A stretch of DNA of 54,246 nucleotides from DASSKK01 sp035690495 (GCA_035690495.1 DASSKK010000099.1:1-54246); one strand, 5' to 3'. Positions 32,547 to 41,230 are shown, counted from the stretch's first letter. Notes: generated by a model from the letters alone, not told the origin. Made by a program: numbers and translations.

Positions 32547-34639
32547 CCACGGCCGCACAGCACGTTGTGCCTCCCCATCTGGACGCAAACCCGCTGCTGT
32601 CCCAGTGGATCTCGGTCCGCGCGGACGACACCATCGAGGTGCGCATCGGCAAGGTCGAGCTCGGCCAGGGCATCAGCACCGCGCTCGCGCAGGTGGCCGC
32701 CGACGAGCTCGACGTACCGCTGCACCGGATCGTGATGGTGCCGGCGAGCACCGACCGCAGCCCCGACCAGGGGCTGACGGCGGGTAGCCTCTCGGTCTTC
32801 CACACGTTCGCGCCGCTGCGGCTGGTGTGCGCGAACGTTCGGGGCTTGTACGTCACGGAGGCCGCCTGCCGCTGGGGAGTCGACCCGGCCGAGGTGTCGG
32901 TGCGCGAGGGTGTGCTGCGCGCCGGGGAGGAGTCGGTGTCGTACGGCGAGCTCACCGTGGACCTCGCGGTCGTGGCCGACCCGGCCGTCGCGACGAAGGG
33001 CCTCGACGAGGCTCGAGAGGTCGGCCGCAGCGTGCCGCGGTCTGACTTGCCGGACAAGGTAACCGGCAAGCCGGTCTTCGTCCACGACCTGCGGCTGCCG
33101 GGTCAGCTGTTCGGACGAGTGCTCCGCCCACCGTCGCGCGGGGCGGTGCTGGTCGAGCCGGGCACCGTTCCCGGCTTCGACGTGCAGGTGGTCCGGGACG
33201 GCTCGTTCCTCGGTGTCGTAGGCGCCCGCGAGGCTGAGGTCAACGCCGCCTGTGACAGGCTCCGCGCCACCTCGACGTGGGAAGAGCACGACACGCTTCC
33301 CGACGAGGACCGGCTGGAGGAGTTCCTGCGCGCCGGGCCCCACGAGACGGCCAGCGTGCTGGACGAGCGGACCGCACCGGCGCAGGGGAGAGTGCTCCGC
33401 GCGTCGTACAGCAGACCCTTCCTGGCCCACGCCTCCATCGCGCCGAGCTGCGGCGTCGCCCACTGGGGGCCTGACGGACGACTGTCGGTGTGGAGCCACA
33501 GCCAAGGCATCACCAACCTGCGCGTCGCGATCGCGCAGGCGCTCGGGCTGCCGCAGGATCGGGTGGTCGTGCAGCACGTGCAGGGTGCCGGCTGCTACGG
33601 GCACAACGCCGCCGACGACGCGGCCTTCGACGCGGTGCTCCTAGCGCGGGCGGTGCCCGGCCGACCGGTGCGGGTGCAGTGGAGCCGCCGCGACGAGCTG
33701 AGCTGGGGACCCTTCGGGTCGGCGATGACCGCCGACCTGTCGGCGGTCATCGACGACACGGACCGGATCCGGTCGTGGAGCCACGAGGTGTGGAGCCAGG
33801 GGCACACATCGCGTCCCGGATACGCCGGCTCGGCCGGTCTGCTCGCCTGCGCCCATCTCGCCGAACCGGTCGAGATGCCGGCGCCGGTGGACCCGCCGCT
33901 GATCAGGGGCGGGGGCACGCTGAGGAACGCCATCCCGCTGTACGACGTGGGGGCCCGGCACATCGTGGGCCACCGGCTGCTGCAGACCCCGATCCGCAGC
34001 TCCTCGCTGCGCTCGCTCGGCTCCTTCCTGAACGTGTTCGCGATCGAGTCGTTCATGGACGAGCTGGCGTCGTTTGCCGGGCACGACCCGCTGCACTACC
34101 GGCTGCAGCACCTCGACGATCCGCGCGCCCGCGAGGTGCTGCAGGCTGCAGCTTCGGCTTCCGGCTGGGGGTCTCCGCTGGCCGACGGCGCCGGCCGCGG
34201 CATCGGGGTGGCCCGTTACAAGGAGCGGTACGCCTACTGCGCGGTCGTCGCCGAGGTCGAGGCGGTGCGCTCGGTGCGGCTGCTCCGGCTGACCGTCGCT
34301 GTCGACGTGGGCCGGGTCCTCAACCCCGACGGGCTTCGGAACCAGCTCGAGGGCGGCGCGCTGCAGGCCGCCAGTTGGACGCTGAAGGAGCGGGTCCGCT
34401 TCGACAAGAGGCGGATCACCAGCGACGACTGGGAGAGCTACCCGATCCTGAGGTTCAGCGAGATGCCTGAGGTGTCCGTGATCGTGCTGGACCGGCCTTC
34501 ACTCCCACCCGTCGGAGCGGGTGAGGCCGCGCAGGGACCAACCGCCGGGGCGATCGGAAACGCCGTGGCGGGCGCCGTCGGGGCTCGGGTCAGGCACCTG
34601 CCGATCACCACCGAAGCGGTGGTGTCGGCGATCAGTTGA
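32543..34639 (+). CDS. Molybdopterin subunit of hydroxylase (IorB-like)
   Basis: A 698-residue large subunit of the xanthine-oxidase superfamily, of the IorB type. It begins with a segment containing KVELGQGISTALAQVAADEL, then the domain DKVTGKPVFVHDLRLPGQLFGRVLRPP, a substrate/MoCo region with GAGCYGHNAADDAAFDA, and ends with the catalytic-Glu motif VGAGEAAQGPTAG (Glu661). Such enzymes hydroxylate N-heteroaromatics or aldehydes with water as oxygen donor. No signal peptide is seen, although many IorB-like proteins have a Tat signal, so this one appears cytoplasmic. ATG 32543 overlaps the Fe-S gene by 4 bases. Confidence 0.9.
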   Translation: MTTAAQHVVPPHLDANPLLSQWISVRADDTIEVRIGKVELGQGISTALAQVAADELDVPLHRIVMVPASTDRSPDQGLTAGSLSVFHTFAPLRLVCANVRGLYVTEAACRWGVDPAEVSVREGVLRAGEESVSYGELTVDLAVVADPAVATKGLDEAREVGRSVPRSDLPDKVTGKPVFVHDLRLPGQLFGRVLRPPSRGAVLVEPGTVPGFDVQVVRDGSFLGVVGAREAEVNAACDRLRATSTWEEHDTLPDEDRLEEFLRAGPHETASVLDERTAPAQGRVLRASYSRPFLAHASIAPSCGVAHWGPDGRLSVWSHSQGITNLRVAIAQALGLPQDRVVVQHVQGAGCYGHNAADDAAFDAVLLARAVPGRPVRVQWSRRDELSWGPFGSAMTADLSAVIDDTDRIRSWSHEVWSQGHTSRPGYAGSAGLLACAHLAEPVEMPAPVDPPLIRGGGTLRNAIPLYDVGARHIVGHRLLQTPIRSSSLRSLGSFLNVFAIESFMDELASFAGHDPLHYRLQHLDDPRAREVLQAAASASGWGSPLADGAGRGIGVARYKERYAYCAVVAEVEAVRSVRLLRLTVAVDVGRVLNPDGLRNQLEGGALQAASWTLKERVRFDKRRITSDDWESYPILRFSEMPEVSVIVLDRPSLPPVGAGEAAQGPTAGAIGNAVAGAVGARVRHLPITTEAVVSAIS

Positions 34640-34675
34640 CCTGCCATTGGCTGCACATCACCAGAGGAGACGCAG

Positions 34676-35302
34676 ATGGGAAAACAGGCGATCAGCTACG
34701 TCCCGTACGACGAGATGGACGGGCGGATGCAGGAGGAGATGCAGCGCTGCGCTCGCGAGGGCACCCCGCGCCCCGAGAGCTCGGCGGTGCGGGCACACGT
34801 GCCCGCCGCATTCTGGGCGTTCGCCGACTCATGGAAGGCACTGTTCCACAGCGGCGACTGTGACCACTCGATCAAGGAGCTGTGCCGGGTGTACATCTCC
34901 CGCACGGTCAAGTGCGAGTTCTGCGGCAACCAACGCTCGATCAAGGCCACCACCTCGGGGCTGCAGGAACAGCAGTATGACGAGCTGCTGAACTTCGAGT
35001 CCTCGGACAAGTACGACGAGCGACAGAAGGCCGCGTTGGCCTACGCGCAGGCGATCGCCTGGGGCGAGGAGGATCTCGACGGTCTCTGGACACGGCTCCG
35101 CTCGCACTTCAGCGAGCCGGAACTCGTCGAGCTCGGCAACTGCATCGCCCTCACCTACGGGCAGCAGAGCTGGATCCGGCTGCTTGGCATCGACCACCAC
35201 CAGTACCTGGCCGGCACCGACGCCTCCATGGCGCCTGGCTTCCGGACCGCAGAGGAACTGGTCGAGTCCAGGGCGCGGGATGACTACTGGGCAAAGCAGT
35301 AA
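34676..35302 (+). CDS. Carboxymuconolactone decarboxylase/AhpD-like protein
   Basis: A 208-residue all-helical protein of the CMD/AhpD superfamily with CEFCGNQRS (Cys80, Cys83) in the position of the redox CxxC. The histidine usual three or four residues after the second Cys in AhpD peroxidases is absent, so classical AhpD activity is uncertain. The second half contains DERQKAALAYAQAIAWG, the family's conserved helix. It follows the molybdenum hydroxylase by 36 bases with GAGGAG before the ATG, and is last in the VOC operon. It could be a thiol peroxidase protecting the hydroxylase, or a decarboxylase-like isomerase; I cannot decide. Confidence 0.78.
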   Translation: MGKQAISYVPYDEMDGRMQEEMQRCAREGTPRPESSAVRAHVPAAFWAFADSWKALFHSGDCDHSIKELCRVYISRTVKCEFCGNQRSIKATTSGLQEQQYDELLNFESSDKYDERQKAALAYAQAIAWGEEDLDGLWTRLRSHFSEPELVELGNCIALTYGQQSWIRLLGIDHHQYLAGTDASMAPGFRTAEELVESRARDDYWAKQ

Positions 35303-35328
35303 GGTGCCGGCGTTCTTAGCCGGTCACC
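35303..35328. terminator. Bidirectional hairpin between convergent genes
   Basis: GGTGCCGGC (35303-35311), a seven-base loop and GCCGGTCACC (35319-35328) form a nine-pair stem with one bulge. It begins at the AhpD-like stop and includes the stop of the aldehyde dehydrogenase, so it could end both transcripts. There is no T-tract. Confidence 0.45.
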
Positions 35329-36760
35329 ACTGCACCGCGACGTACTTCGACTCGAGGTAGTCCAGCAGCCCCACATGGCCGCCCTCGCGGCCGATGCCGC
35401 TCTGCTTGGTCCCTCCGAACGGCGCGGCAGGATCGCTGACCAGACCACGGTTCAACCCGACCATGCCCGAGTCGAGCGCCTCGCTGACCCGCAGCCCGCG
35501 CGCCAGGTCGCGGGTGTAGACGTAGGAGACCAGGCCGTACTCGGTGTCGTTGGCCAGCCGGACCGCCTCCGCTTCGTCGGTGAAGGTGACGATCGGCGCG
35601 ACCGGACCGAAGATTTCCTCGCCGAGGATGGCGGCGTCTTCGGGTACGTCGACGAGCACGGTCGGCTCGTAGTAGAACCCCTCCCGCTCGAGACGCCGTC
35701 CGCCGACGACCACCCGGGCACCGGCTGCGACCGCGCCGCGGACCAGGTCGTCGACCTTCGTCGCGGTGTCCTCGTTGACCAGCGGTCCGACCTCACTGCT
35801 CTCGTCCAGCCCGGGCCCGACGCGCAGCGCGGACATCCGCTCCGCGAGCCGGCGACCGAACTCCTCGGCCAGCGAGGCCTCCACGTAGAACCGGTTGGCC
35901 GCGGTGCATGCCTCGCCGGCGTTGCGCATCTTGGCCACCATCGAGCCGTCGAGCGCGGCGTCGAGGTCGGCGTCGGCGAACACCAGGAAGGGCGCGTTGC
36001 CGCCGAGCTCCATGGAGGTGTTGACCACCTGGTCAGCCGCCTCGCGCAGCAGGAGCCGGCCCACCTCCGTGCTGCCGGTGAACGACAGCTTGCGCACCCG
36101 CGGATCGTGCAACATCGCCGACACGACAGGGCCGGAACGCCGCGCGGGCAGGATGTTCACCACGCCCGCAGGAACCCCGGCTTCCTCGAGGATGGGTGCC
36201 AGTGCGAGCGCAGTCAGCGGGGTGTCGCTCGCGGGCTTGAGAACGACGGTGCAACCGGCCGCGAGGGCCGGCCCGATCTTGCGGGTGGCCATCGCCGCGG
36301 GAAAGTTCCACGGAGTAACCAGCACACAGATCCCGACCGGCTGCTGCAGCACCAGGATCTTGTTGCTTCCCGACGGCGCGGTCATCACAGAGCCAGCTCC
36401 GCGGACCGCCTCCTCGGAGTACCACCGGAAGAACTCCGCCGCGTAGCTCACCTCGCCACGCGCGTCGCCAAGCGCCTTGCCGTTCTCGCGGGTGATCAGC
36501 CGGGCCAGGTCCTCAGCCTGCGCGGCCATCAGCTCGAAGGCCCGGCGCAACACGGCGGCCCGAGCCCGCGGCGGGGTGGCGGCCCAGTCGGCGGCCGCGG
36601 CTTCGGCGGCGTCCACAGCGGCGGTGGCGTCCTCGACGGTGCCGTCGGCGACCGTGGTGATCACCTCGCCGGTGGCCGGATCGAGTACGTCAAACCGGCC
36701 GCTGTCTGAAGCGGAGATCGGCTTGCCTCCGACGTACAGCTCCGTGAACAGGTCTGTCAT
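35324..36760 (-). CDS. NAD(P)-dependent aldehyde dehydrogenase (succinate-semialdehyde type)
   Basis: A 478-residue ALDH with all catalytic residues: Asn152 (TPWNFPAAM), Lys175 (LKPASDTP), Glu251 (MELGGNAPF) and nucleophile Cys285 (GEACTAANRF). Length, the ELGGNAPFLVF and NRFYV motifs and the C-terminal KQSGIGREGGHVGLLDYLE pattern match GabD-like succinate/glutarate-semialdehyde dehydrogenases. It would oxidise a short-chain semialdehyde to the acid. ATG 36760 is preceded by GAGAGG; the upstream open frame overlaps the next gene. Last of a three-gene operon with the DddP-like M24 protein and a hydroxyisobutyrate dehydrogenase-like enzyme. Confidence 0.9.
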   Translation of the reverse strand: MTDLFTELYVGGKPISASDSGRFDVLDPATGEVITTVADGTVEDATAAVDAAEAAAADWAATPPRARAAVLRRAFELMAAQAEDLARLITRENGKALGDARGEVSYAAEFFRWYSEEAVRGAGSVMTAPSGSNKILVLQQPVGICVLVTPWNFPAAMATRKIGPALAAGCTVVLKPASDTPLTALALAPILEEAGVPAGVVNILPARRSGPVVSAMLHDPRVRKLSFTGSTEVGRLLLREAADQVVNTSMELGGNAPFLVFADADLDAALDGSMVAKMRNAGEACTAANRFYVEASLAEEFGRRLAERMSALRVGPGLDESSEVGPLVNEDTATKVDDLVRGAVAAGARVVVGGRRLEREGFYYEPTVLVDVPEDAAILGEEIFGPVAPIVTFTDEAEAVRLANDTEYGLVSYVYTRDLARGLRVSEALDSGMVGLNRGLVSDPAAPFGGTKQSGIGREGGHVGLLDYLESKYVAVQW

Positions 36761-36770
36761 GGGTTGCCTC

Positions 36771-38009
36771 TCAGTACGGGTTGGCGACCACGAGCTCCTC
36801 GGCCGGGAACAGCGTGAGGACGCGCGGGCCGTCGGGGGTGACGACCACCTCCTCCTCGATCCGGGCGGCGGAGAACCCATCGTCGGCGGGGCAGTAGGTC
36901 TCCAGCGCGAACACCATCCCGGCCTTCAGCTCGACGGGCTCGGCCAGACTGTTCAGCCGCGAGATGATCGGGCGCTCGTGCAGGCCGAGGCCGAGTCCGT
37001 GGGCGAACTGCAGCCCGAAGGCCTCCATCTCGTTCGCGAAGCCGAACTCCTCCGCCTTGGGAAGGAGCGCGGCCACCTCATCGGTGCCCACGCCGGCCTT
37101 GATGCCCGCCAGTCCGCGGTCCATCCACTCACGCGCCCGCGTGTAGGCGTCGCGCTGGCTCGGGGTCGCGCTGCCGACCGCGAAAGTGCGGTAGTAGCAG
37201 GTCCGGTAGCCGTTGTAGGCATGGATGATGTCGAAGAAGGCCTGGTCTCCGGGGCGGACCAGCCGGTCGGTGAAGTTGTGAGGGTGCGGGTTGCAACGCT
37301 CCCCGGAGATCGCGTTGATCGCCTCGACCTGCTCCGAGCCCATCTCGTAGAGACGCTGGTTGGCCAGCGCGACGACCTGGTTCTCGCGCACACCGGGCTT
37401 CAGCATCTCGACGATGTCCTGGTAGACGCCGTCGACCATCGCCGCTGCCTGGTTGAGCAGCATGATCTCGTCCGGCGACTTGATGCATCGGGCGTCAAGC
37501 ATCAGCTGCTGGGCGTCCACGACCTGGAGGCCTTCCCGCTGCATCTCGAACAGGAACGGCGGCTCGACGATGTCCACGCCAACCGGCGCTCTGGCCACGC
37601 CGGCATCCTCGAGCAGCCCCTTGATCTCGCGGACCGCGTCGGCCATCAGACCCACGGACGGCGCCACCGCACCGCGGAAGCCGAGGAAACCGGCCCGGTA
37701 GTTCTCCTCCGGGACCCAAGGGGAGTACTTCTTGTGGTGCTTGACCGCAGACCCGAAATCCCACAGGACCGGGTCCTTGCCGCGGACGAGAAGCGCGTAG
37801 CGGATCATCTTGTCGCCGAGCGCGCCGCCGACCCAGGTGTGCGTCGTGTAGCGGATGTTGTAGAAGTCGAAGAGCAGGAACGCCCCGCACTCACTGGATT
37901 CCAGAGCCTCCTGCGCGCGGTTCAGCCGGTAGTGCCGCAGCCGGTCGAAGTCGACCCGCTGCTCGTAGTCGACGCCCATGTGGCCGGGCGCCGGCAGCGG
38001 AGCGGTCAT
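36771..38009 (-). CDS. M24-fold protein, DddP-like
   Basis: A 412-residue M24 superfamily protein whose N-terminus (YRLNRAQEAL, FLLFDFYNIRYTTHTW, VLWDFGSAVK) is strikingly like the DMSP lyase DddP and related Xaa-Pro-type proteins. Metal ligands are partly kept: Asp260 (FFDIIHAYNGY), His337 (FAHGLGLGLHE), Glu370 (FALETYC) and Glu385 (ARIEEEV). The second aspartate of the site is replaced (TCYYRTF, about Cys271), and DddP's extra Asp is Ile. DMSP lyase function is therefore not supported; a one-metal hydrolase or lyase is possible. The gene abuts its neighbours in an operon with an oxidoreductase and an aldehyde dehydrogenase. Confidence 0.83.
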   Translation of the reverse strand: MTAPLPAPGHMGVDYEQRVDFDRLRHYRLNRAQEALESSECGAFLLFDFYNIRYTTHTWVGGALGDKMIRYALLVRGKDPVLWDFGSAVKHHKKYSPWVPEENYRAGFLGFRGAVAPSVGLMADAVREIKGLLEDAGVARAPVGVDIVEPPFLFEMQREGLQVVDAQQLMLDARCIKSPDEIMLLNQAAAMVDGVYQDIVEMLKPGVRENQVVALANQRLYEMGSEQVEAINAISGERCNPHPHNFTDRLVRPGDQAFFDIIHAYNGYRTCYYRTFAVGSATPSQRDAYTRAREWMDRGLAGIKAGVGTDEVAALLPKAEEFGFANEMEAFGLQFAHGLGLGLHERPIISRLNSLAEPVELKAGMVFALETYCPADDGFSAARIEEEVVVTPDGPRVLTLFPAEELVVANPY

Positions 38010-39011
38010 CTAGTCCTCCTCGTCGGCCGCTCCGAGACCGTCGTCGACGGCCACGTTCTCCGGCTTGAGCTCCAGTGCGGAGTTCTGCGCCTGCAGGTCG
38101 AGCAGGATCGCGAAGTCCTCCTCCACACGTCCGCTGCTCACGCTGGCTTGCACCAGCTGCGCGGTGACGGCAGAGACGGGCATGGGTACGTCGAGTGCGT
38201 GGGCAGCGGCCAGACCCAGGTCGAAGTCCTTGCGCAGCAGCAGCGGCGTGAACGTCGGCGTGAAGTCGAGGTTCACGAAGGCCGGTGACTTGTACCGGGT
38301 GAAGGTGGAGCCCATCACGCTGTTGTTCAGGAACTCGAGGAACGCCGCCCGGGACACCCCGCCCTTCTCGGCGAGCACGGTGATCTCCGCGAGGCACTGG
38401 GTGACCACGCCGAGCATCAGGTTGTGGCAGATCTTCACCAGCCGGGACACGTCGCCATCTCCGACGTACGTCACCGAGGAGCCGATCGCCCGGATGAACG
38501 GAGCCACCCGTGTGTAGGTGGCCTCTGGGCCGGAGACCACGAGGCTGAGCTTGCCAGACCTGACGACACGGCCGTTCCCGCTGACCGGAGCGGCTAGGAA
38601 ATCGACCCCATGGGCGCTGCAGGCCTCGCGCATCGCCGCCGACGACTCGGTGTCGACCGTGGAGCAGTCGATGACCACCTCCGGTAGGTGTTGGGCGTCG
38701 GAGAGCAGGCCACCGTCTCCGACCAGCACCGCCTGGAGGTCCCTCGGAGCGGAGACCATGGTGAACACCACGTCGCATCCGCGCAGCTCCCCGATCGTGT
38801 CGGCCACCGTGCAGCCGTCCTCTGCGAGAGGCTCGGCCTTGGCCCGGGTGCGGTTCCACACCGTGACGTCCGCGCCGGCTCTGGCGAGGCGGCGCGCCAT
38901 CGCGAAGCCCATTCGGCCGACGCCGATCCAGCCGACGCTCAGACCCGGAAGCTCCGGGAGGATCGCGGTACCCGCCTCGGAGCCGCGCGCGCAGTCGTTC
39001 GTCTCGTTCAT
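38010..39011 (-). CDS. 3-hydroxyisobutyrate dehydrogenase-like oxidoreductase
   Basis: A 333-residue beta-hydroxyacid dehydrogenase: Rossmann motif GWIGVGRMGFAMA (27-39), NRTRAKAEPL after strand 2 (an Arg-rich loop often seen with NADP), substrate loop APVSGNGRVV where most members have APVSGG, and catalytic Lys193 in LVKICHNLML. It would oxidise a 3-hydroxy acid to a semialdehyde, which the aldehyde dehydrogenase two genes on could use. ATG 39011 has AAAGGGAAA upstream and lies just after an operator-controlled promoter; the longer frame would read through that promoter. First gene of the three-gene operon. Confidence 0.88.
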   Translation of the reverse strand: MNETNDCARGSEAGTAILPELPGLSVGWIGVGRMGFAMARRLARAGADVTVWNRTRAKAEPLAEDGCTVADTIGELRGCDVVFTMVSAPRDLQAVLVGDGGLLSDAQHLPEVVIDCSTVDTESSAAMREACSAHGVDFLAAPVSGNGRVVRSGKLSLVVSGPEATYTRVAPFIRAIGSSVTYVGDGDVSRLVKICHNLMLGVVTQCLAEITVLAEKGGVSRAAFLEFLNNSVMGSTFTRYKSPAFVNLDFTPTFTPLLLRKDFDLGLAAAHALDVPMPVSAVTAQLVQASVSSGRVEEDFAILLDLQAQNSALELKPENVAVDDGLGAADEED

Positions 39012-39026
39012 CTTTCCCTTTGGTTG

Positions 39027-39070
39027 CAATCGTTTGTGAGAACATAGGTCAGGTGTGGACCCAAGGTCAA
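39027..39070 (-). promoter_or_regulatory. Promoter with LacI-type operator for dehydrogenase operon
   Basis: Minus-strand TTGACC (39070-39065), 18 bases, then TATGTT (39046-39041), followed by operator core CAATCGTTTG (39027-39036, preceded by TG), about 15 bases before the start codon. LacI 3 is divergent and nearest. In the rest of 39071-39207 I see no further sites. Confidence 0.65.
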
Positions 39071-39207
39071 GCCGACCGAGGGTCGGGCGGTCTTGGTCGC
39101 GGTGATCAGCAAATTCGCAGCTCGGCCTGCTAGGCGCGGGTACACTCCTCGCTGGCGCAACGCCGCGGTCGCCGCGCGGTGACCCAGGAGGAGCCAGGCT
39201 TGAGCTC

Positions 39208-40245
39208 ATGAAGGAGAAAAGCACCTCCGTGCACCCCCCGACACTGCGCGACGTCGCCGAGGCGGCTGGAGTGCACGCTGGCACTGCATCACGCGCGCTC
39301 AACCCGGAAACGCGGAGGCTGGTCAACTCCGACACTGCACGCAGGGTTCTGCGTGCCGCGGAAGCGCTCGGCTACCAGCCGAACCCGATCGCGCGAAGCC
39401 TGAAGACCGCGAAGTCCCGGACGGTCGGGCTGGTGATCCCGGATTTGACCAACCCGCTGTTCCCGCCGATCGTGCGAGGCATCGAGGACGTGCTGAGCCC
39501 CGCCGGGTACAGCGCATTGATCGTGAATACCGACAACGATCCGGAGCGCGAGAGGGCACAGGTCAACTCGCTGCGCTCCCGGCAGGTCGAGGGGCTGATC
39601 GTGGCGACGGCACGACTGGATCACCAGCTGCTGCGCCAGCTGCATGAGCAAGGCCTCAAGATGGTGTTGGTGAACCGCCGCACGCTGGGCGTGGACATCC
39701 CGTTCATCACGCCCGACGACGCGGCCGGTGTGGAGCTCGCGGTGCGCCACCTCGCCGACCTCGGGCACAAGCGGATCGCGCACCTTGCGGGCCCGCAGTC
39801 CACGTCGACGGGGACAATCCGCCTACAGGCCTACGAGACCGCGATACACACCCTGGGCCTGGAGGAGGATCCCGCGCTCATCGTGCCCTGCGACTACTGG
39901 AACGAGGAGGAGGGGGCGCGAGCATTGCGTGAGCTGCTCGACTCCGGCACCGCGTTCACCGCAGTTGTCGCCGGCAATGACCTGATCGCCCTCGGCTGTT
40001 ACGACGTGTTCAACGAACGTTCGCTCTCGTGCCCCACACAGATCAGCGTGGTCGGCTTCAATGACATGCCGTTCCTCGACAAGCTCAAGCCGCCGCTGAC
40101 CTCTGTGGGCGTACCGCACCACCAGATCGGGGTGGAGGCGGCTCGGATGCTGCTCGAGTCGATCAGCGAGCCGGATCGGCCGGCCCGCTCGGTGCTGCTC
40201 CCGCTGAACCTGGTCGTGCGTGGATCGACCGCTCCGCCGTCCTGA
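39208..40245 (+). CDS. LacI-family repressor 3
   Basis: A 345-residue regulator with helix-turn-helix TLRDVAEAAGVHAGTASRAL at 12-31, hinge YQPNPIARSLKTAKSRT and effector domain DLTNPLFPPIVRGIE. Long identical stretches with LacI 2 indicate duplication; the recognition helix has HAGTASRAL where LacI 1 and 2 have HPSTASRAL and HPATASRAL. A GGAGGAG site lies 14 bases before the ATG, longer than ideal. It probably represses the divergent dehydrogenase-ALDH operon and may share operators with the other two repressors. The gene ends one base from the stop of the convergent 12-gene operon. Confidence 0.9.
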   Translation: MKEKSTSVHPPTLRDVAEAAGVHAGTASRALNPETRRLVNSDTARRVLRAAEALGYQPNPIARSLKTAKSRTVGLVIPDLTNPLFPPIVRGIEDVLSPAGYSALIVNTDNDPERERAQVNSLRSRQVEGLIVATARLDHQLLRQLHEQGLKMVLVNRRTLGVDIPFITPDDAAGVELAVRHLADLGHKRIAHLAGPQSTSTGTIRLQAYETAIHTLGLEEDPALIVPCDYWNEEEGARALRELLDSGTAFTAVVAGNDLIALGCYDVFNERSLSCPTQISVVGFNDMPFLDKLKPPLTSVGVPHHQIGVEAARMLLESISEPDRPARSVLLPLNLVVRGSTAPPS

Positions 40246-40246
40246 C

Positions 40247-41230
40247 TCAGCCGAGAACCGCGACCGCCTCGGGAGCGAACAGCTCCTCGACGTCCACCTT
40301 TCGCTGCGCGAGACCTTGCCGGTAGGAGTACTCGAGCACCTTCTCCAGGTTTCCCCGGTTCGGGGCCACACCGTAGGGGAACGCGTCACCGCCGAACACC
40401 GTGTCCACGTCCGCCAGCGCGTCACCGAGCCATGGGATCTCGACCGCCAGGCAGTCGAGGCGCCTCAGCCGTGCCTGCCCGATCCGCTTCGCGGCCAGGA
40501 AGGCATCGGCCAGCGCCGCCGCCAGGGACGGGTCCGTCTCGTACAGGTCCCGACGCAGCACCACCAGGTGCATGATCGGGAACAGCCCGGTCCTCTGGAA
40601 GTACTCGCGCTCCGCGGCGGCCGGGTCCGAGAACAACGGCCGCACAGTCGGTTGGTTCTCCAGGTCCGGCGGAATCACCGAGCAGAGCGCGTCCAGCTCG
40701 CCGTCGGCGAGCATCGAGAACAGCGTCTTGTCCTCCGGGATGACGGTCAGGCGTACGTCGGACGGCAGGTCCACGTTCATGCGCGGCCGGTAGCCCGGCT
40801 CGGCCAGGCCGCCGGTGTACCAGTCGATGTCTCCGGGCTGTACGTCGTACTCGTCGGCCAGCATGCCGCGGACCCACAGCGCGGCGGTCATCTGGTACTC
40901 CGGGACCCCGACCCGGGCACCCCGCAGCTCGCGCGGTGAGGTGATGCCGCTCCGCTCGTTGACGTACAGGGTCCGGTGGCGGAAGCTTCGGGACGGAAAC
41001 ACCGGAAGGCCCACGAACCGGGTGTCGCCGGCGCTGAGCATCACGATGAACGTCGACAGGGACAGCTCCGAGGACTCGAACTCCGCTCCTCGCGCCTGCC
41101 GGCGGAACAGGTCCTGGACGTCCCCGAACGGCACCATGTCGACCTGCAAGTCGGTGCCGGCGCCCAGGTACGGAGTCCGGTCCAGGTACGGCATGCCGGC
41201 GTACCTGATGCTTCTCACGGTCTGGCTCAC
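40247..41230 (-). CDS. 4,5-dihydroxyphthalate decarboxylase-like protein (NMT1-fold)
   Basis: A 327-residue protein without signal peptide, with the periplasmic-binding-protein type II fold. The segments FPSRSFRHRTLYVN and GVPEYQMTAALWVRGMLADEY are the motifs I recognise from the 4,5-dihydroxyphthalate decarboxylase (Pht5) group, cytoplasmic enzymes derived from a binding-protein fold that remove a ring carboxylate. GTG 41230 overlaps the FAA gene stop as GTGA. Last gene of the long operon. A decarboxylase acting on a hydroxylated aromatic or heteroaromatic acid would follow a molybdenum hydroxylase logically. A stray cytoplasmic solute-binding protein is the alternative. Confidence 0.8.
   Translation of the reverse strand: MSQTVRSIRYAGMPYLDRTPYLGAGTDLQVDMVPFGDVQDLFRRQARGAEFESSELSLSTFIVMLSAGDTRFVGLPVFPSRSFRHRTLYVNERSGITSPRELRGARVGVPEYQMTAALWVRGMLADEYDVQPGDIDWYTGGLAEPGYRPRMNVDLPSDVRLTVIPEDKTLFSMLADGELDALCSVIPPDLENQPTVRPLFSDPAAAEREYFQRTGLFPIMHLVVLRRDLYETDPSLAAALADAFLAAKRIGQARLRRLDCLAVEIPWLGDALADVDTVFGGDAFPYGVAPNRGNLEKVLEYSYRQGLAQRKVDVEELFAPEAVAVLG

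Noticed and set aside
36771..38009. DMSP lyase DddP
   Set aside because: The N-terminal similarity is real, but two of the aspartates needed for the DddP iron site are replaced.
40247..41230. A third ABC-importer binding protein
   Set aside because: It has the binding-protein fold but no signal peptide or lipobox, and its FRH and GVPEYQMTA motifs match the cytoplasmic dihydroxyphthalate decarboxylase group better.
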